Source: Cryomorphaceae bacterium
GTDB taxonomy: Bacteria; Bacteroidota; Bacteroidia; Flavobacteriales; BACL11
Reading direction: 5' to 3'
Assembly: GCA_949511925.1 (NCBI GenBank)
Contig: CATEYX010000105.1
Coordinates: forward strand, 1 to 15,826
Length of the DNA: 15,826 nt
The notes below the pieces were generated by a model. The model searched no databases and had not been told where the DNA came from. It worked only from the letters and a program-made list of their open reading frames with translations. This document shows positions 1 to 6,563 of this stretch, in pieces. Made by a program: the position numbers and the translations under genes. The stretch's first letter is position 1, and every line of letters starts with the position of its first letter.

Positions 1-647
1 CGTAAATACAAATCGGAAGAACCATCAGCAGTAGCTCCCATTTGTGTTTTAAACATCAAGTTAAACTGACGAACATCCGTCCAATTATTAGTGCCTGAAA
101 CAGGACATTTTATGTCTAACTCTTCAATTAATGCTTTTACTTTTTCCAGATCACCTGAAGAAAGAGAAGTATTCATTTTCTCATTTATGTCATCAATTTG
201 TTTTTGTCTATCTAAAATCCTTCCATTGGTAGCAAGAAATTCTTCTTTGTTAAAAGCATCACCAAAACGCTTTTCAGCCTTTAAGACATCTTTGTCAATT
301 TTAGCTTCTATTTTAGCAATATGATCTTCTATTAATACATCAGCACGGTATCTTTTCTTAGAATCCTTGTTGTCAACTAAAGGGTCGTTAAAAGCATCTA
401 TATGGCCGGAAGCTTTCCAAGTAGTAGGATGCATAAAAATAGAAGAATCTAGCCCAACAATATTTTCGTGCATATTTACCATTGATTTCCACCAATAATT
501 TTTGATATTATTTTTAAGTTCCACTCCATTAGGCCCATAATCGTAAGCAGCTGCTAAACCATCATAAATTTCTGAGGATTGGAATACATAGCCGTACTCT
601 TTTGCATGGGAGACAACTTTTTTAAATATATCTTCATAATTTGACAT
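1..647 (-). CDS. glyQS: Glycyl-tRNA synthetase, N-terminal part (runs off the window start)
   Basis: Charges tRNA-Gly with glycine in the cytoplasm. The reverse strand reads openly from an ATG at 647-645 to base 1, giving 215 codons beginning MSNYEDIFKKVVSHAKEYGY. The opening block (SSEIYDGLAAAYDYGPNGVELK) is the N-terminal signature of the single-chain, dimeric class II glycyl-tRNA synthetase of eukaryotes, archaea and many bacteria, not the alpha2-beta2 GlyQ/GlyS type. It is followed by a MHPTTWKASGHIDAFNDPLVD block, a Lys/Glu-rich charged insertion at about residues 95-155, and CPVSGTNNWTDVRQFNLMF. The visible part ends at LYLR, where the family motif 2 (R-PETAQG) would begin, so the catalytic core lies outside the window. 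The start is well supported: it matches the family N-terminus and has a -7 box 4 nt upstream. Identification is firm; only the length is unknown. Confidence 0.95.
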   Translation of the reverse strand, partial: MSNYEDIFKKVVSHAKEYGYVFQSSEIYDGLAAAYDYGPNGVELKNNIKNYWWKSMVNMHENIVGLDSSIFMHPTTWKASGHIDAFNDPLVDNKDSKKRYRADVLIEDHIAKIEAKIDKDVLKAEKRFGDAFNKEEFLATNGRILDRQKQIDDINEKMNTSLSSGDLEKVKALIEELDIKCPVSGTNNWTDVRQFNLMFKTQMGATADGSSDLYL

Positions 648-651
648 GCTA

Positions 652-659
652 CAAAAGTA
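652..659 (-). promoter_or_regulatory. Predicted -7 promoter box of glyQS
   Basis: The minus strand reads TACTTTTG, a full match to the Bacteroidota -7 consensus TAnnTTTG. Only 4 nt (TAGC) separate it from the ATG at 647. I see no convincing TTG at the usual -33 spacing. At normal spacing, transcription would begin at or next to the start codon, giving a leaderless or near-leaderless mRNA. This is a motif match only. Confidence 0.5.
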
Positions 660-670
660 GTAATTTATTG

Positions 671-678
671 TAGTTTTG
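671..678 (+). promoter_or_regulatory. Predicted -7 promoter box of the DUF3109 gene
   Basis: The sequence TAGTTTTG matches TAnnTTTG and is followed by TCTT and then the ATG at 683. This is the same 4-nt spacing as the opposing glyQS box. No clear -33 TTG lies at 17-23 nt upstream. The predicted transcript start coincides with the start codon. Confidence 0.5.
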
Positions 679-682
679 TCTT

Positions 683-1249
683 ATGATTCAAGTTCAGGAT
701 AAAATAATTTCTTTGGATGTTTTTGAAAAACATTTTGTGTGCGATTTAAACGCTTGTAAAGGGGCCTGTTGTGTGGAAGGTGATTCAGGAGCGCCATTAT
801 TAAAAGAAGAGGAAAAGATACTAGATGAGATTTACGAGAAAGTAAAGCCATATATGAGAGATGAAGGAATTATTGAGATTGAAAATCAGGGAATTGCAGT
901 GTATGATGCAGATGGCGATTTGACTACTCCACTGATAAATGATAAGGAATGCGCTTTTGTGACTTTTGAAAATGGAATTACAAAATGTACTATTGAAAAA
1001 GCATATCTAGATGGAAAGACAGATTTTAAAAAACCAATTTCATGCCATTTATTTCCAATACGAATAAAAGAATACCGTGATTTTGATGCGCTAAATTATG
1101 AGGAAATTAAAATTTGTGAGCCTGCCTGTAAATGTGGGAGTGAATTAGAAGTTCCGGCTTATGCTTTTTTGAAAGAGCCACTTATTCGTAAATATGGAGA
1201 GGATTGGTACAAGGAATTGTTAGATGTGGCTAAAACGATAAGCCAATAA
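683..1249 (+). CDS. DUF3109 family Cys-rich protein (putative metal-binding)
   Basis: A 188-residue cytosolic protein without signal peptide or membrane segment. It matches the DUF3109 family, widespread in Bacteroidota, whose biochemical role I do not know. Ten cysteines are visible: C20, C25, C29, C30, C90, C102, C121, C145, C149 and C151. The N-terminal CDLNACKGACC and the C121-HLFP block resemble the CxxxxxxCC and C-x-x-(F/Y)-P pattern of YkgJ-like zinc/iron-chelating proteins, so a bound metal or iron-sulfur cluster is plausible but inferred. The start at 683 agrees with the family N-terminus (MIQVQDKIISLDVFE), and no other Met occurs before residue 58. It stands alone: divergent from glyQS and convergent with the DUF3817 gene. 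Family assignment is confident; function is open. Confidence 0.85.
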   Translation: MIQVQDKIISLDVFEKHFVCDLNACKGACCVEGDSGAPLLKEEEKILDEIYEKVKPYMRDEGIIEIENQGIAVYDADGDLTTPLINDKECAFVTFENGITKCTIEKAYLDGKTDFKKPISCHLFPIRIKEYRDFDALNYEEIKICEPACKCGSELEVPAYAFLKEPLIRKYGEDWYKELLDVAKTISQ

Positions 1250-1253
1250 AAAA

Positions 1254-1269
1254 CGAGCTATAAAGCCCG
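1254..1269. terminator. Hairpin terminator between convergent genes, best read on the minus strand
   Basis: On the minus strand CGGGCT-TTAT-AGCTCG forms a 6-bp stem with one G-U wobble and a 4-nt loop, followed immediately by TTTTTT, as expected for an intrinsic terminator of the DUF3817 operon. On the plus strand the wobble becomes an A-C mismatch and the T-rich tail starts some 10 nt later, so it may serve the DUF3109 gene less well. It begins 4 nt after the DUF3109 stop codon. Confidence 0.6.
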
Positions 1270-1279
1270 CTTCTCATTT

Positions 1280-1555
1280 CTATTTTTTTAAATATTTCCA
1301 ATCCACATAAAAAGTACCAAGGGGTAGGATAGAGGCTAGTAATACAATTCCTAAATCTTTAATTCCCCAATTCTCATTTTCTTTAATTAGAAATGCGAAT
1401 AGTATATAGCTGACAAATAAAATTCCGTGTGGCATTCCTAGCAATTTCACATAAGTTGGGTCACCTAATTGGTATTTGAAATACAAACCAACTGTCATTA
1501 AAAGGATATAAGATACTCCTTCTAAAAATGCAATGATTCTAAATGTATTTTTCAT
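1280..1555 (-). CDS. DUF3817 small integral membrane protein
   Basis: A 91-residue protein with three hydrophobic segments (roughly residues 7-26, 40-58 and 66-84). The FRIIAFLEGVSYILL start, the GDPTYVKLLGMPHG centre and the loop with acidic residues before the last helix are the pattern of the DUF3817 family. That family also occurs as part of larger actinobacterial membrane proteins; no biochemical role is established to my knowledge. Its ATG lies 5 nt after the stop of the upstream acyl-CoA dehydrogenase gene, so the two are almost certainly cotranscribed. The hairpin at 1254-1269 follows its stop codon. No functional link to the dehydrogenase can be read from the sequence. Confidence 0.8.
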   Translation of the reverse strand: MKNTFRIIAFLEGVSYILLMTVGLYFKYQLGDPTYVKLLGMPHGILFVSYILFAFLIKENENWGIKDLGIVLLASILPLGTFYVDWKYLKK

Positions 1556-1560
1556 TAATC

Positions 1561-2739
1561 CTATTTAAAAGCGTTCTCTCCTGTAATATCCATACCTGTA
1601 ATCAACAAGTGAATATCGTGTGTTCCCTCATAAGTAACTACCGATTCTAAATTCATCATATGTCTCATGATTGAATATTCTCCTGTAATTCCCATAGCAC
1701 CTAAAATTTGTCTTGCTTCACGAGCGATATTAAGCGCCATATCCACATTGTTCCGTTTACACATAGAAATTTGTGCAGTAGTTGCTCTACCTTCATTTTT
1801 AAGTACCCCCAAGCGCCAAGTTAATAATTGTGCTTTAGTGATTTCAGTAATCATTTCAGCCAATTTCTTTTGTTGTAATTGGAAAGAAGCAATTGGTTTT
1901 CCAAACTGAATCCTTTGTTTTGCATATCTTAAAGCAGTATCATAACAATCCATTGCTGTACCAATTGTCCCCCAAGCAATTCCGTATCTGGCAGAATCTA
2001 AACATCCTAATGGAGCTCCTAATCCATCCTTATTTGGTAAAATATTATTTTTAGGGATTTTTACATTATCAAACACTAATTCTCCTGTTGCTGAAGCTCT
2101 TAAACTCCATTTATTATGTGTTTCAGGAGTAGTAAATCCTTCCATTCCTCTCTCTACTAACACCCCTTTAATCCTTCCTTCATCATTTTTTGCCCATACT
2201 ACAGCAACATCAGCAAAAGGAGAATTTGAAATCCACATTTTAGCGCCATTTAATATATAATGATCACCCATATCTTTTATATTGGTTACCATTCCTCCAG
2301 GATTCGACCCATGGTCAGGCTCAGTAAGCCCGAAACAACCAATAAATTCTCCAGTTGCTAATTTTGGTAAAAACTTCATTTTTTGTTCTTCACTACCATA
2401 TTTCCAAATTGGATACATTACCAAGGATGATTGAACAGATGATGTAGAACGAATTCCACTATCTCCTCTTTCTAATTCTTGCATTATTAGGCCGTAAGAA
2501 ATTTGATCAAGTCCAGCCCCACCATATTCTACTGGAATGTAGGGTCCAAAACCACCAATTTCACCTAGTCCTTTTATAATTTGTTTTGGAAATTCAGCTT
2601 TCTGACAAGCCTCTTCAATAATTGGAGAAACTTCTCTTTTCACCCACTCTCTAGCGGCATCTCTAATTAATTTATGCTCCTCTGTTAGTAGTTCGTCCAT
2701 TTGAAAGTAATCAGGCGCTTGGTATAAATCTTGTGACAT
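1561..2739 (-). CDS. Acyl-CoA dehydrogenase family protein, glutaryl-CoA dehydrogenase-like
   Basis: An FAD-dependent dehydrogenase of 392 residues, full length for the family, that would oxidise an acyl-CoA and pass electrons to ETF. N-terminal helical domain about residues 15-130, beta domain with FGLTEPDHGSN (136-146) about 130-240, C-terminal helical domain with RIQFGKPIASFQ to the end. The active-site block TYEGTHDIH near the C-terminus supplies the catalytic base E371. GIRSTSSVQSSLV (R97) corresponds to the Arg-containing substrate-binding block of glutaryl-CoA dehydrogenase, so glutaryl-CoA (lysine/tryptophan breakdown) is the likeliest substrate. No other lysine or tryptophan catabolism gene is nearby to confirm this. 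First gene of a pair with DUF3817. Family confidence is very high; substrate assignment moderate. Confidence 0.92.
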   Translation of the reverse strand: MSQDLYQAPDYFQMDELLTEEHKLIRDAAREWVKREVSPIIEEACQKAEFPKQIIKGLGEIGGFGPYIPVEYGGAGLDQISYGLIMQELERGDSGIRSTSSVQSSLVMYPIWKYGSEEQKMKFLPKLATGEFIGCFGLTEPDHGSNPGGMVTNIKDMGDHYILNGAKMWISNSPFADVAVVWAKNDEGRIKGVLVERGMEGFTTPETHNKWSLRASATGELVFDNVKIPKNNILPNKDGLGAPLGCLDSARYGIAWGTIGTAMDCYDTALRYAKQRIQFGKPIASFQLQQKKLAEMITEITKAQLLTWRLGVLKNEGRATTAQISMCKRNNVDMALNIAREARQILGAMGITGEYSIMRHMMNLESVVTYEGTHDIHLLITGMDITGENAFK

Positions 2740-2758
2740 AATGTTGTTAAATTTTTGA

Positions 2759-2766
2759 CAAAAGTA
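2759..2766 (-). promoter_or_regulatory. Predicted -7 box of the acyl-CoA dehydrogenase operon
   Basis: The minus strand reads TACTTTTG, the same octamer as at glyQS and tdk. It lies 19 nt before the ATG at 2739, giving a short leader of roughly 14 nt. No clear -33 element. It sits 35 bp from the divergent box at 2802-2809. Confidence 0.5.
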
Positions 2767-2801
2767 TATATTTTATAGCTAAAAAATGAGTTCTTAAAAG
2801 T

Positions 2802-2809
2802 TATATTTG
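2802..2809 (+). promoter_or_regulatory. Predicted -7 box of the DUF4271-hemD operon
   Basis: TATATTTG followed by CA matches TAnnTTTG and lies 20 nt before the ATG at 2830. No convincing -33 TTG is present at the expected spacing. Confidence 0.5.
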
Positions 2810-2829
2810 CATTAGTAATAATAACACTA

Positions 2830-3471
2830 ATGATTGCGTTAATAAAAACTATTTTTAATCAGGATATAATATTTGTATTACTTACAATTTCATTTTTGTT
2901 AATTGCAATGTTAAAGTCGTTCTATTGGAATCATGCAAAACTTCTTTTTATGGGAATTTTTGCTCAACGCTACGCAAACCAGTATTTAAGAGAAGAAAAT
3001 GCTTTTACTGAAAGAGTGAGTTTTATTACCTTTTTATTGATGTCAATTAATATTTCACTTATTATTCTAAAGCTAGTTCCTAAAACTTCAGTTTTAGAAA
3101 CTTTTAGTTTAATTGTTGGTGTGATGCTATTTTTTATTATTAAAATTGGATTAATACTTTTGTTAGGTAGTATCTTCCGAGTAAAAGATATCGCAAAGTT
3201 AGGCATCTTTTTTTCTTTGCTTTTTGACAGAACTTTTGGTTTTCTTCTCTTTCCCTTAATAATATTAGTCTACTTTTTTGCATTTAACATTACCCCTTTT
3301 ATTATGCTAATACTTGCTATTATTTTTATAGTTCTGTTATTGCTAAAGTTATTTTGGCTTTGGAAGATAGGAACAAATGCCTTTGGTCTCTCTCATTTCT
3401 ATATATTTTTGTATCTTTGCACGCTCGAAATTTCCCCACTACTATTACTAGGAAAAGGAGTTGTTTATTAA
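2830..3471 (+). CDS. DUF4271 integral membrane protein
   Basis: A 213-residue polytopic membrane protein with about six hydrophobic segments (approximately residues 12-31, 64-84, 90-116, 124-148, 150-173 and 185-208). It matches DUF4271, a family I know mainly from Bacteroidota, where it typically sits directly upstream of hemD as here. The conserved-looking region is the polar stretch between the first two helices (FAQRYANQYLREENAFTERVSF, given in part: FAQRYANQYLRE). The hemD ATG follows its stop by 15 nt. The function is unknown; the recurring position next to uroporphyrinogen-III synthase suggests, but does not show, a role in tetrapyrrole or envelope biology. A possible second promoter for hemD lies within its last 20 codons. 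Confidence 0.82.
   Translation: MIALIKTIFNQDIIFVLLTISFLLIAMLKSFYWNHAKLLFMGIFAQRYANQYLREENAFTERVSFITFLLMSINISLIILKLVPKTSVLETFSLIVGVMLFFIIKIGLILLLGSIFRVKDIAKLGIFFSLLFDRTFGFLLFPLIILVYFFAFNITPFIMLILAIIFIVLLLLKLFWLWKIGTNAFGLSHFYIFLYLCTLEISPLLLLGKGVVY
3412..3419 (+). promoter_or_regulatory. Possible internal -7 box for hemD inside the DUF4271 coding end
   Basis: TATCTTTG followed by CA matches TAnnTTTG, 67 nt before the hemD ATG and inside the DUF4271 reading frame. A TTTG at 3382-3385 lies upstream, but the 26-nt spacer is longer than usual. It could be a secondary promoter or a chance match in coding sequence. Confidence 0.3.
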
Positions 3472-3486
3472 TCAAAAGGCAAAGGA

Positions 3487-4251
3487 ATGATAGAAAAAAT
3501 TAAGAAAGTAAAGTCAATATTAATTTCACAACCAAAACCTGAGGGAAAATCTCCATATGCAGCTATTGAGCTAAAGCATAAATTAAAGATTGATTATAGA
3601 CCTTTTATGCATGTTGAGGAAATTTCGGCACAAGAATTCAGAGAGCAAAGAATTTCTATCTTAAATCATGACGCAGTAATTTTTACTTCAAAAAATGCTA
3701 TGGATCATTATTTTGGAATGATGGAGAAATTAAGATTAAGAATTCCTGATTTTACAAAATACTTTTGTGTTTCTGAAGCTATTGCACATTACTTACAGAA
3801 CTTTATAACTTACCGTAAGCGTAAAATATTTACAGGAGAACAGACTTTAGCGAGTCTAATTCCTATAATGCAAAAACACAAGGATTCAAAGTTTTTATTC
3901 CCTTGTTCAGATGTACTTAAAAAACAGATGAATAAATCATTGGAGGAAAGTGGATTGGAATACACAAAAGCACAAATGTATAAAGTGGCTTGTTCTGATT
4001 TATCTGATTTAAATGATGTTAAATATGATGTTCTTGTATTTTTTAGTCCAACTGGAATCAAATCTCTTTTAGAGAATTTCCCTGAATTTGTACAAGGTGA
4101 AACTAGATTAGCTGTTTTTGGACCAACAACCATTAAGTCGGTTGAAGACAATGGGTTAAGAGTTGATATTGCAGCTCCAAACAAAAAGGCCCCATCAATG
4201 TCAATGGCTTTGGACCAGTATGTTAAAGAGGCAAATAAAAGAAGAAGGTAA
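3487..4251 (+). CDS. hemD: Uroporphyrinogen-III synthase
   Basis: Closes hydroxymethylbilane with inversion of ring D to give uroporphyrinogen III, the precursor of haem. It is a cytosolic protein of 254 residues, normal length. HemD sequences diverge strongly, but the two-domain pattern is visible: AVIFTSKNAMDHYF near residues 60-75 and the second-domain counterpart VLVFFSPTGIKSLL near 180-195, the substrate-cleft loops, followed by RLAVFGPTTIKSVEDNGLRVDIAA. The DUF4271 neighbour upstream and the rnpA-yidD cluster downstream match the flavobacterial context. A purine-rich AAAGGCAAAGGA stretch lies just before the ATG, the closest thing to a Shine-Dalgarno in the window. A strong terminator follows the stop. 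The C-terminus is basic (NKRRR). Confidence 0.85.
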   Translation: MIEKIKKVKSILISQPKPEGKSPYAAIELKHKLKIDYRPFMHVEEISAQEFREQRISILNHDAVIFTSKNAMDHYFGMMEKLRLRIPDFTKYFCVSEAIAHYLQNFITYRKRKIFTGEQTLASLIPIMQKHKDSKFLFPCSDVLKKQMNKSLEESGLEYTKAQMYKVACSDLSDLNDVKYDVLVFFSPTGIKSLLENFPEFVQGETRLAVFGPTTIKSVEDNGLRVDIAAPNKKAPSMSMALDQYVKEANKRRR

Positions 4252-4274
4252 TTTCTTTTTTAAATAAATAATTT

Positions 4275-4300
4275 AAAGGAGCTTTCGAGCTCCTTTTTTT
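4275..4300 (+). terminator. Strong intrinsic terminator after hemD
   Basis: AAAGGAGCT-TTCG-AGCTCCTTT forms a perfect 9-bp stem capped by the very stable UUCG tetraloop, and the T run continues to base 4300. It starts 24 bp after the hemD stop and ends 13 bp before the rnpA start, so rnpA probably needs its own start of transcription or read-through. It is the clearest terminator in the window. Confidence 0.92.
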
Positions 4301-4301
4301 G

Positions 4302-4309
4302 TAATTTTA
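4302..4309 (+). promoter_or_regulatory. Weak -7-like box before rnpA
   Basis: TAATTTTA differs from TAnnTTTG only in its last base and lies exactly 4 nt before the rnpA ATG, the spacing seen at glyQS and DUF3109. It directly abuts the T tract of the hemD terminator. Low confidence because of the mismatch and no -33 element. Confidence 0.3.
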
Positions 4310-4313
4310 TCAT

Positions 4314-4688
4314 ATGTTTGAGTTCCCAAAAAAACAAAAATTGTGCAGTGAAACTGTTATCAAAGAGATGTTTTCTAATGGAAAATCATTTACAACATCT
4401 GCTGTTCGTTTAGTTTGGAATAAAGATAATAATGAAGATGGAGTGACTATTAAGTCAATCATTGTCGTTCCTAAGAAAAAGATAAGACTAGCCGTAAAAA
4501 GAAATATTGTTAGGAGAAGAATGAAGGAGGCGTATAGGTTGCATAAAATTGAATTGGAAAACATTTTTAAAGACAATAAATTACAGTTGAGTATTGCTAT
4601 TATTTATCAGAAAGATAAAATATTACCCTATAAAACTGTTGAAGAGGAAATAAAATTAATTTTAGAGCGTTTAAGCAGAGAAATATGA
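4314..4688 (+). CDS. rnpA: Ribonuclease P protein component
   Basis: The 124-residue protein subunit of RNase P, which binds the catalytic RNA (rnpB, not in the window) and helps it mature tRNA 5' ends. The length is typical. The diagnostic basic helix is KKKIRLAVKRNIVRRRMKEAYR, residues about 54-75 (key residues K62, R63, N64, R67-R69, R75), preceded by an FTTSAVRLVW beta strand near residue 30. Its TGA overlaps the yidD ATG by 4 nt (ATGA), implying translational coupling. In many bacteria rnpA follows rpmH near dnaA; here neither rpmH nor yidC is adjacent, and the partner is hemD upstream across a terminator. Confidence 0.92.
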   Translation: MFEFPKKQKLCSETVIKEMFSNGKSFTTSAVRLVWNKDNNEDGVTIKSIIVVPKKKIRLAVKRNIVRRRMKEAYRLHKIELENIFKDNKLQLSIAIIYQKDKILPYKTVEEEIKLILERLSREI

Positions 4689-4906
4689 GTGTTATTTTTT
4701 CTTTTTTTTTTCGGACAATAATTATTTTATACCAAAAGGTACTTTCTCCTTTATTGCCACCAAGGTGTAGGTATACCCCAACTTGTTCTGCTTACGCTTT
4801 GGAAGCAATAATAAAATATGGCCCTTGGAAAGGAGGGAAGCTAACTTTGAAAAGAATATTAACTTGTCATCCCTGGGGAGGGCATGGGCATGACCCTGTT
4901 CAGTAA
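4685..4906 (+). CDS. yidD: Membrane protein insertion efficiency factor YidD
   Basis: A 73-residue, membrane-associated protein of the YidD family (DUF37), thought to help YidC-mediated insertion of inner-membrane proteins. The hallmark pattern CRYTPTCSAYALEAI (C28, C34) followed by KGGKLTLKRILTCHPWGGHGHDPV (C61) is fully intact. A hydrophobic amphipathic N-terminus (residues 2-20) precedes it. It starts inside the rnpA stop codon (ATGA overlap), the usual rnpA-yidD coupling, and ends 10 nt before the preferred start of the protease gene. A short family, so length and motif together leave little doubt. Confidence 0.95.
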   Translation: MSVIFSFFFRTIIILYQKVLSPLLPPRCRYTPTCSAYALEAIIKYGPWKGGKLTLKRILTCHPWGGHGHDPVQ

Positions 4907-4916
4907 AACACAAAAT

Positions 4917-6563
4917 ATGAAGAAAAGATTTAAACTTATAATTTTAGCATTTGCACTGGTCGTTACATCTGTAGTTTCTGTAGGGTTTACTGATAATTAC
5001 TTTGAAATTGCAAAAAACCTTGATATTTTTACCAATCTATATAAGGAGCTAAATACTTTTTATGTGGATGAAACTGATCCTGGGAAATTAATGAAAGAAG
5101 GAATTGATAAGATGTTAAAATCTTTAGATCCTTACACTACATATATTCCAGAATCCGATATTGAGGATTTCCGTTTTATGACCACAGGACAATACGGAGG
5201 GATAGGAGCCATAATTACAAAAAGAAAGGATTACGTGTACGTGAGTGAGCCTTATGAAGGATTTCCTGCACAGAAAGCTGGGCTTATGGCTGGGGATAAA
5301 ATCCTTGAGATTAATGGTAAAACAGCTAAAGACAAAACCACTGAAGAGGTAAGTAAAGTATTAAAAGGACAACCAAATACTTCTGTAACTTTATTGATTG
5401 AACGCAAAAACCTTGAAAAACCATTTGAAGTTACTTTTGATAGAGAAAAAGTCTCTGTAAAAAGTGTACCTTATTCTGCTTATATTGAAGATGGAATTGG
5501 TTATGTAAAACTTAGAAGCTTTACCAGAAATTGTAGTAAGGATATTAAAAAAGCAATTGAGGAGTTAAAAGCAGAAGGAGAATTAAAAGGGTTAATTCTT
5601 GACTTAAGAAGTAACCCAGGGGGTCTTCTAAATGAATCAGTGGATATAGTCAATCTTTTTGTAGAAAAAGGAGAGGAGATAGTAAGTACAAAAGGAAAAA
5701 TTAAATCTTGGGAAAAATCTTATGTTGCAAATAATAAACCATTAGACACTGATGTACCTTTAGTAGTATTAATCAATTCTTCCTCTGCTTCAGCTTCTGA
5801 GATTGTTTCAGGAGCAATTCAGGATTTAGATAGAGGGGTGGTAATCGGGCAAAGAAGTTATGGAAAAGGATTGGTTCAGCAAACAAGAAAGCTGTCCTAT
5901 AATTCTCAGCTAAAACTTACAGTTGCTAAGTATTACATACCTAGCGGTAGATGCATACAGGCTTTAGATTATTCCAGTAGAAATGAAGATGGAAGTGTTG
6001 GGAAAGTCCCTGATTCGTTAATGACAGCTTTTCAAACTAAAAATGGCAGAGAGGTTTTTGATGGTGGAGGGATTAACCCTGATATCATTATTGAATCAGG
6101 TAAGGTAAGTAATATTATTATTTCTCTTTTTAGAGAACGCTTATTCTTTGATTATGCAACTGATTTCAGGTTTAAACATGATAGTATTACAGAAAAATTC
6201 ACCTTTTCAGATGACGACTATCTGCATTTTGTCAACTACCTTTCTGACAAAGAATATACCTATAAAACAAAAACGGAAGAGGCTTTAGAGAAAGTAAAGA
6301 AGAAGGCAATTGATGAGGGTTATTTTGAAGCCTTAAGTGATGAGTACGATAAATTATTATTTCAATTGGAGGCAAACAAAGGAGATGATTTGTTTACCAA
6401 TAAACAAGATTTAAAAGAAATACTGACAGGTGAGATTGCAAGCCGTTATTTTTATCAAGAAGGAAGAATAAAATCAGCTTTAAATTTTGACTCTGAACTT
6501 AAAAAAGCAATTGAAGTTTTACAAAATGAAGAGGAGTATAATAGTATTTTAGGGAATGAATAA
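4917..6563 (+). CDS. S41 family C-terminal processing peptidase with PDZ domain
   Basis: A periplasm-facing serine protease with a Ser/Lys dyad that cleaves near the C-termini of envelope proteins. I choose ATG 4917 (548 residues). An ATG at 4884 is in frame, but it lies inside yidD and would put a polar tail before the signal anchor MKKRFKLIILAFALVVTSVV. From the 4917 start: membrane anchor or signal about 5-24, PDZ about 88-165 (GGIGAII, AGLMAGDKILEING), core with LILDLRSNPGGLL, then SSSASASEIVSG with nucleophile S292, and RSYGKG with general base K317 (25 residues later, as in E. coli Prc). A helical C-terminal extension after about residue 420 is common in the Bacteroidota form. The stop overlaps the next gene by 8 nt. 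Confidence 0.92.
   Translation: MKKRFKLIILAFALVVTSVVSVGFTDNYFEIAKNLDIFTNLYKELNTFYVDETDPGKLMKEGIDKMLKSLDPYTTYIPESDIEDFRFMTTGQYGGIGAIITKRKDYVYVSEPYEGFPAQKAGLMAGDKILEINGKTAKDKTTEEVSKVLKGQPNTSVTLLIERKNLEKPFEVTFDREKVSVKSVPYSAYIEDGIGYVKLRSFTRNCSKDIKKAIEELKAEGELKGLILDLRSNPGGLLNESVDIVNLFVEKGEEIVSTKGKIKSWEKSYVANNKPLDTDVPLVVLINSSSASASEIVSGAIQDLDRGVVIGQRSYGKGLVQQTRKLSYNSQLKLTVAKYYIPSGRCIQALDYSSRNEDGSVGKVPDSLMTAFQTKNGREVFDGGGINPDIIIESGKVSNIIISLFRERLFFDYATDFRFKHDSITEKFTFSDDDYLHFVNYLSDKEYTYKTKTEEALEKVKKKAIDEGYFEALSDEYDKLLFQLEANKGDDLFTNKQDLKEILTGEIASRYFYQEGRIKSALNFDSELKKAIEVLQNEEEYNSILGNE

Noticed and set aside
91..324. Plus-strand open frame of 77 codons opposite glyQS
   Set aside because: It lies wholly within the well-supported glycyl-tRNA synthetase coding strand and resembles no family.
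3810..4184. Minus-strand open frame of 124 codons inside hemD
   Set aside because: Shadow of hemD in the opposite strand; low-complexity composition, no promoter, no recognisable motif.
4884..4916. Upstream in-frame ATG of the S41 protease gene
   Set aside because: It would overlap yidD by 23 nt and add a polar 11-residue tail before the signal anchor; ATG 4917 gives a normal signal sequence.
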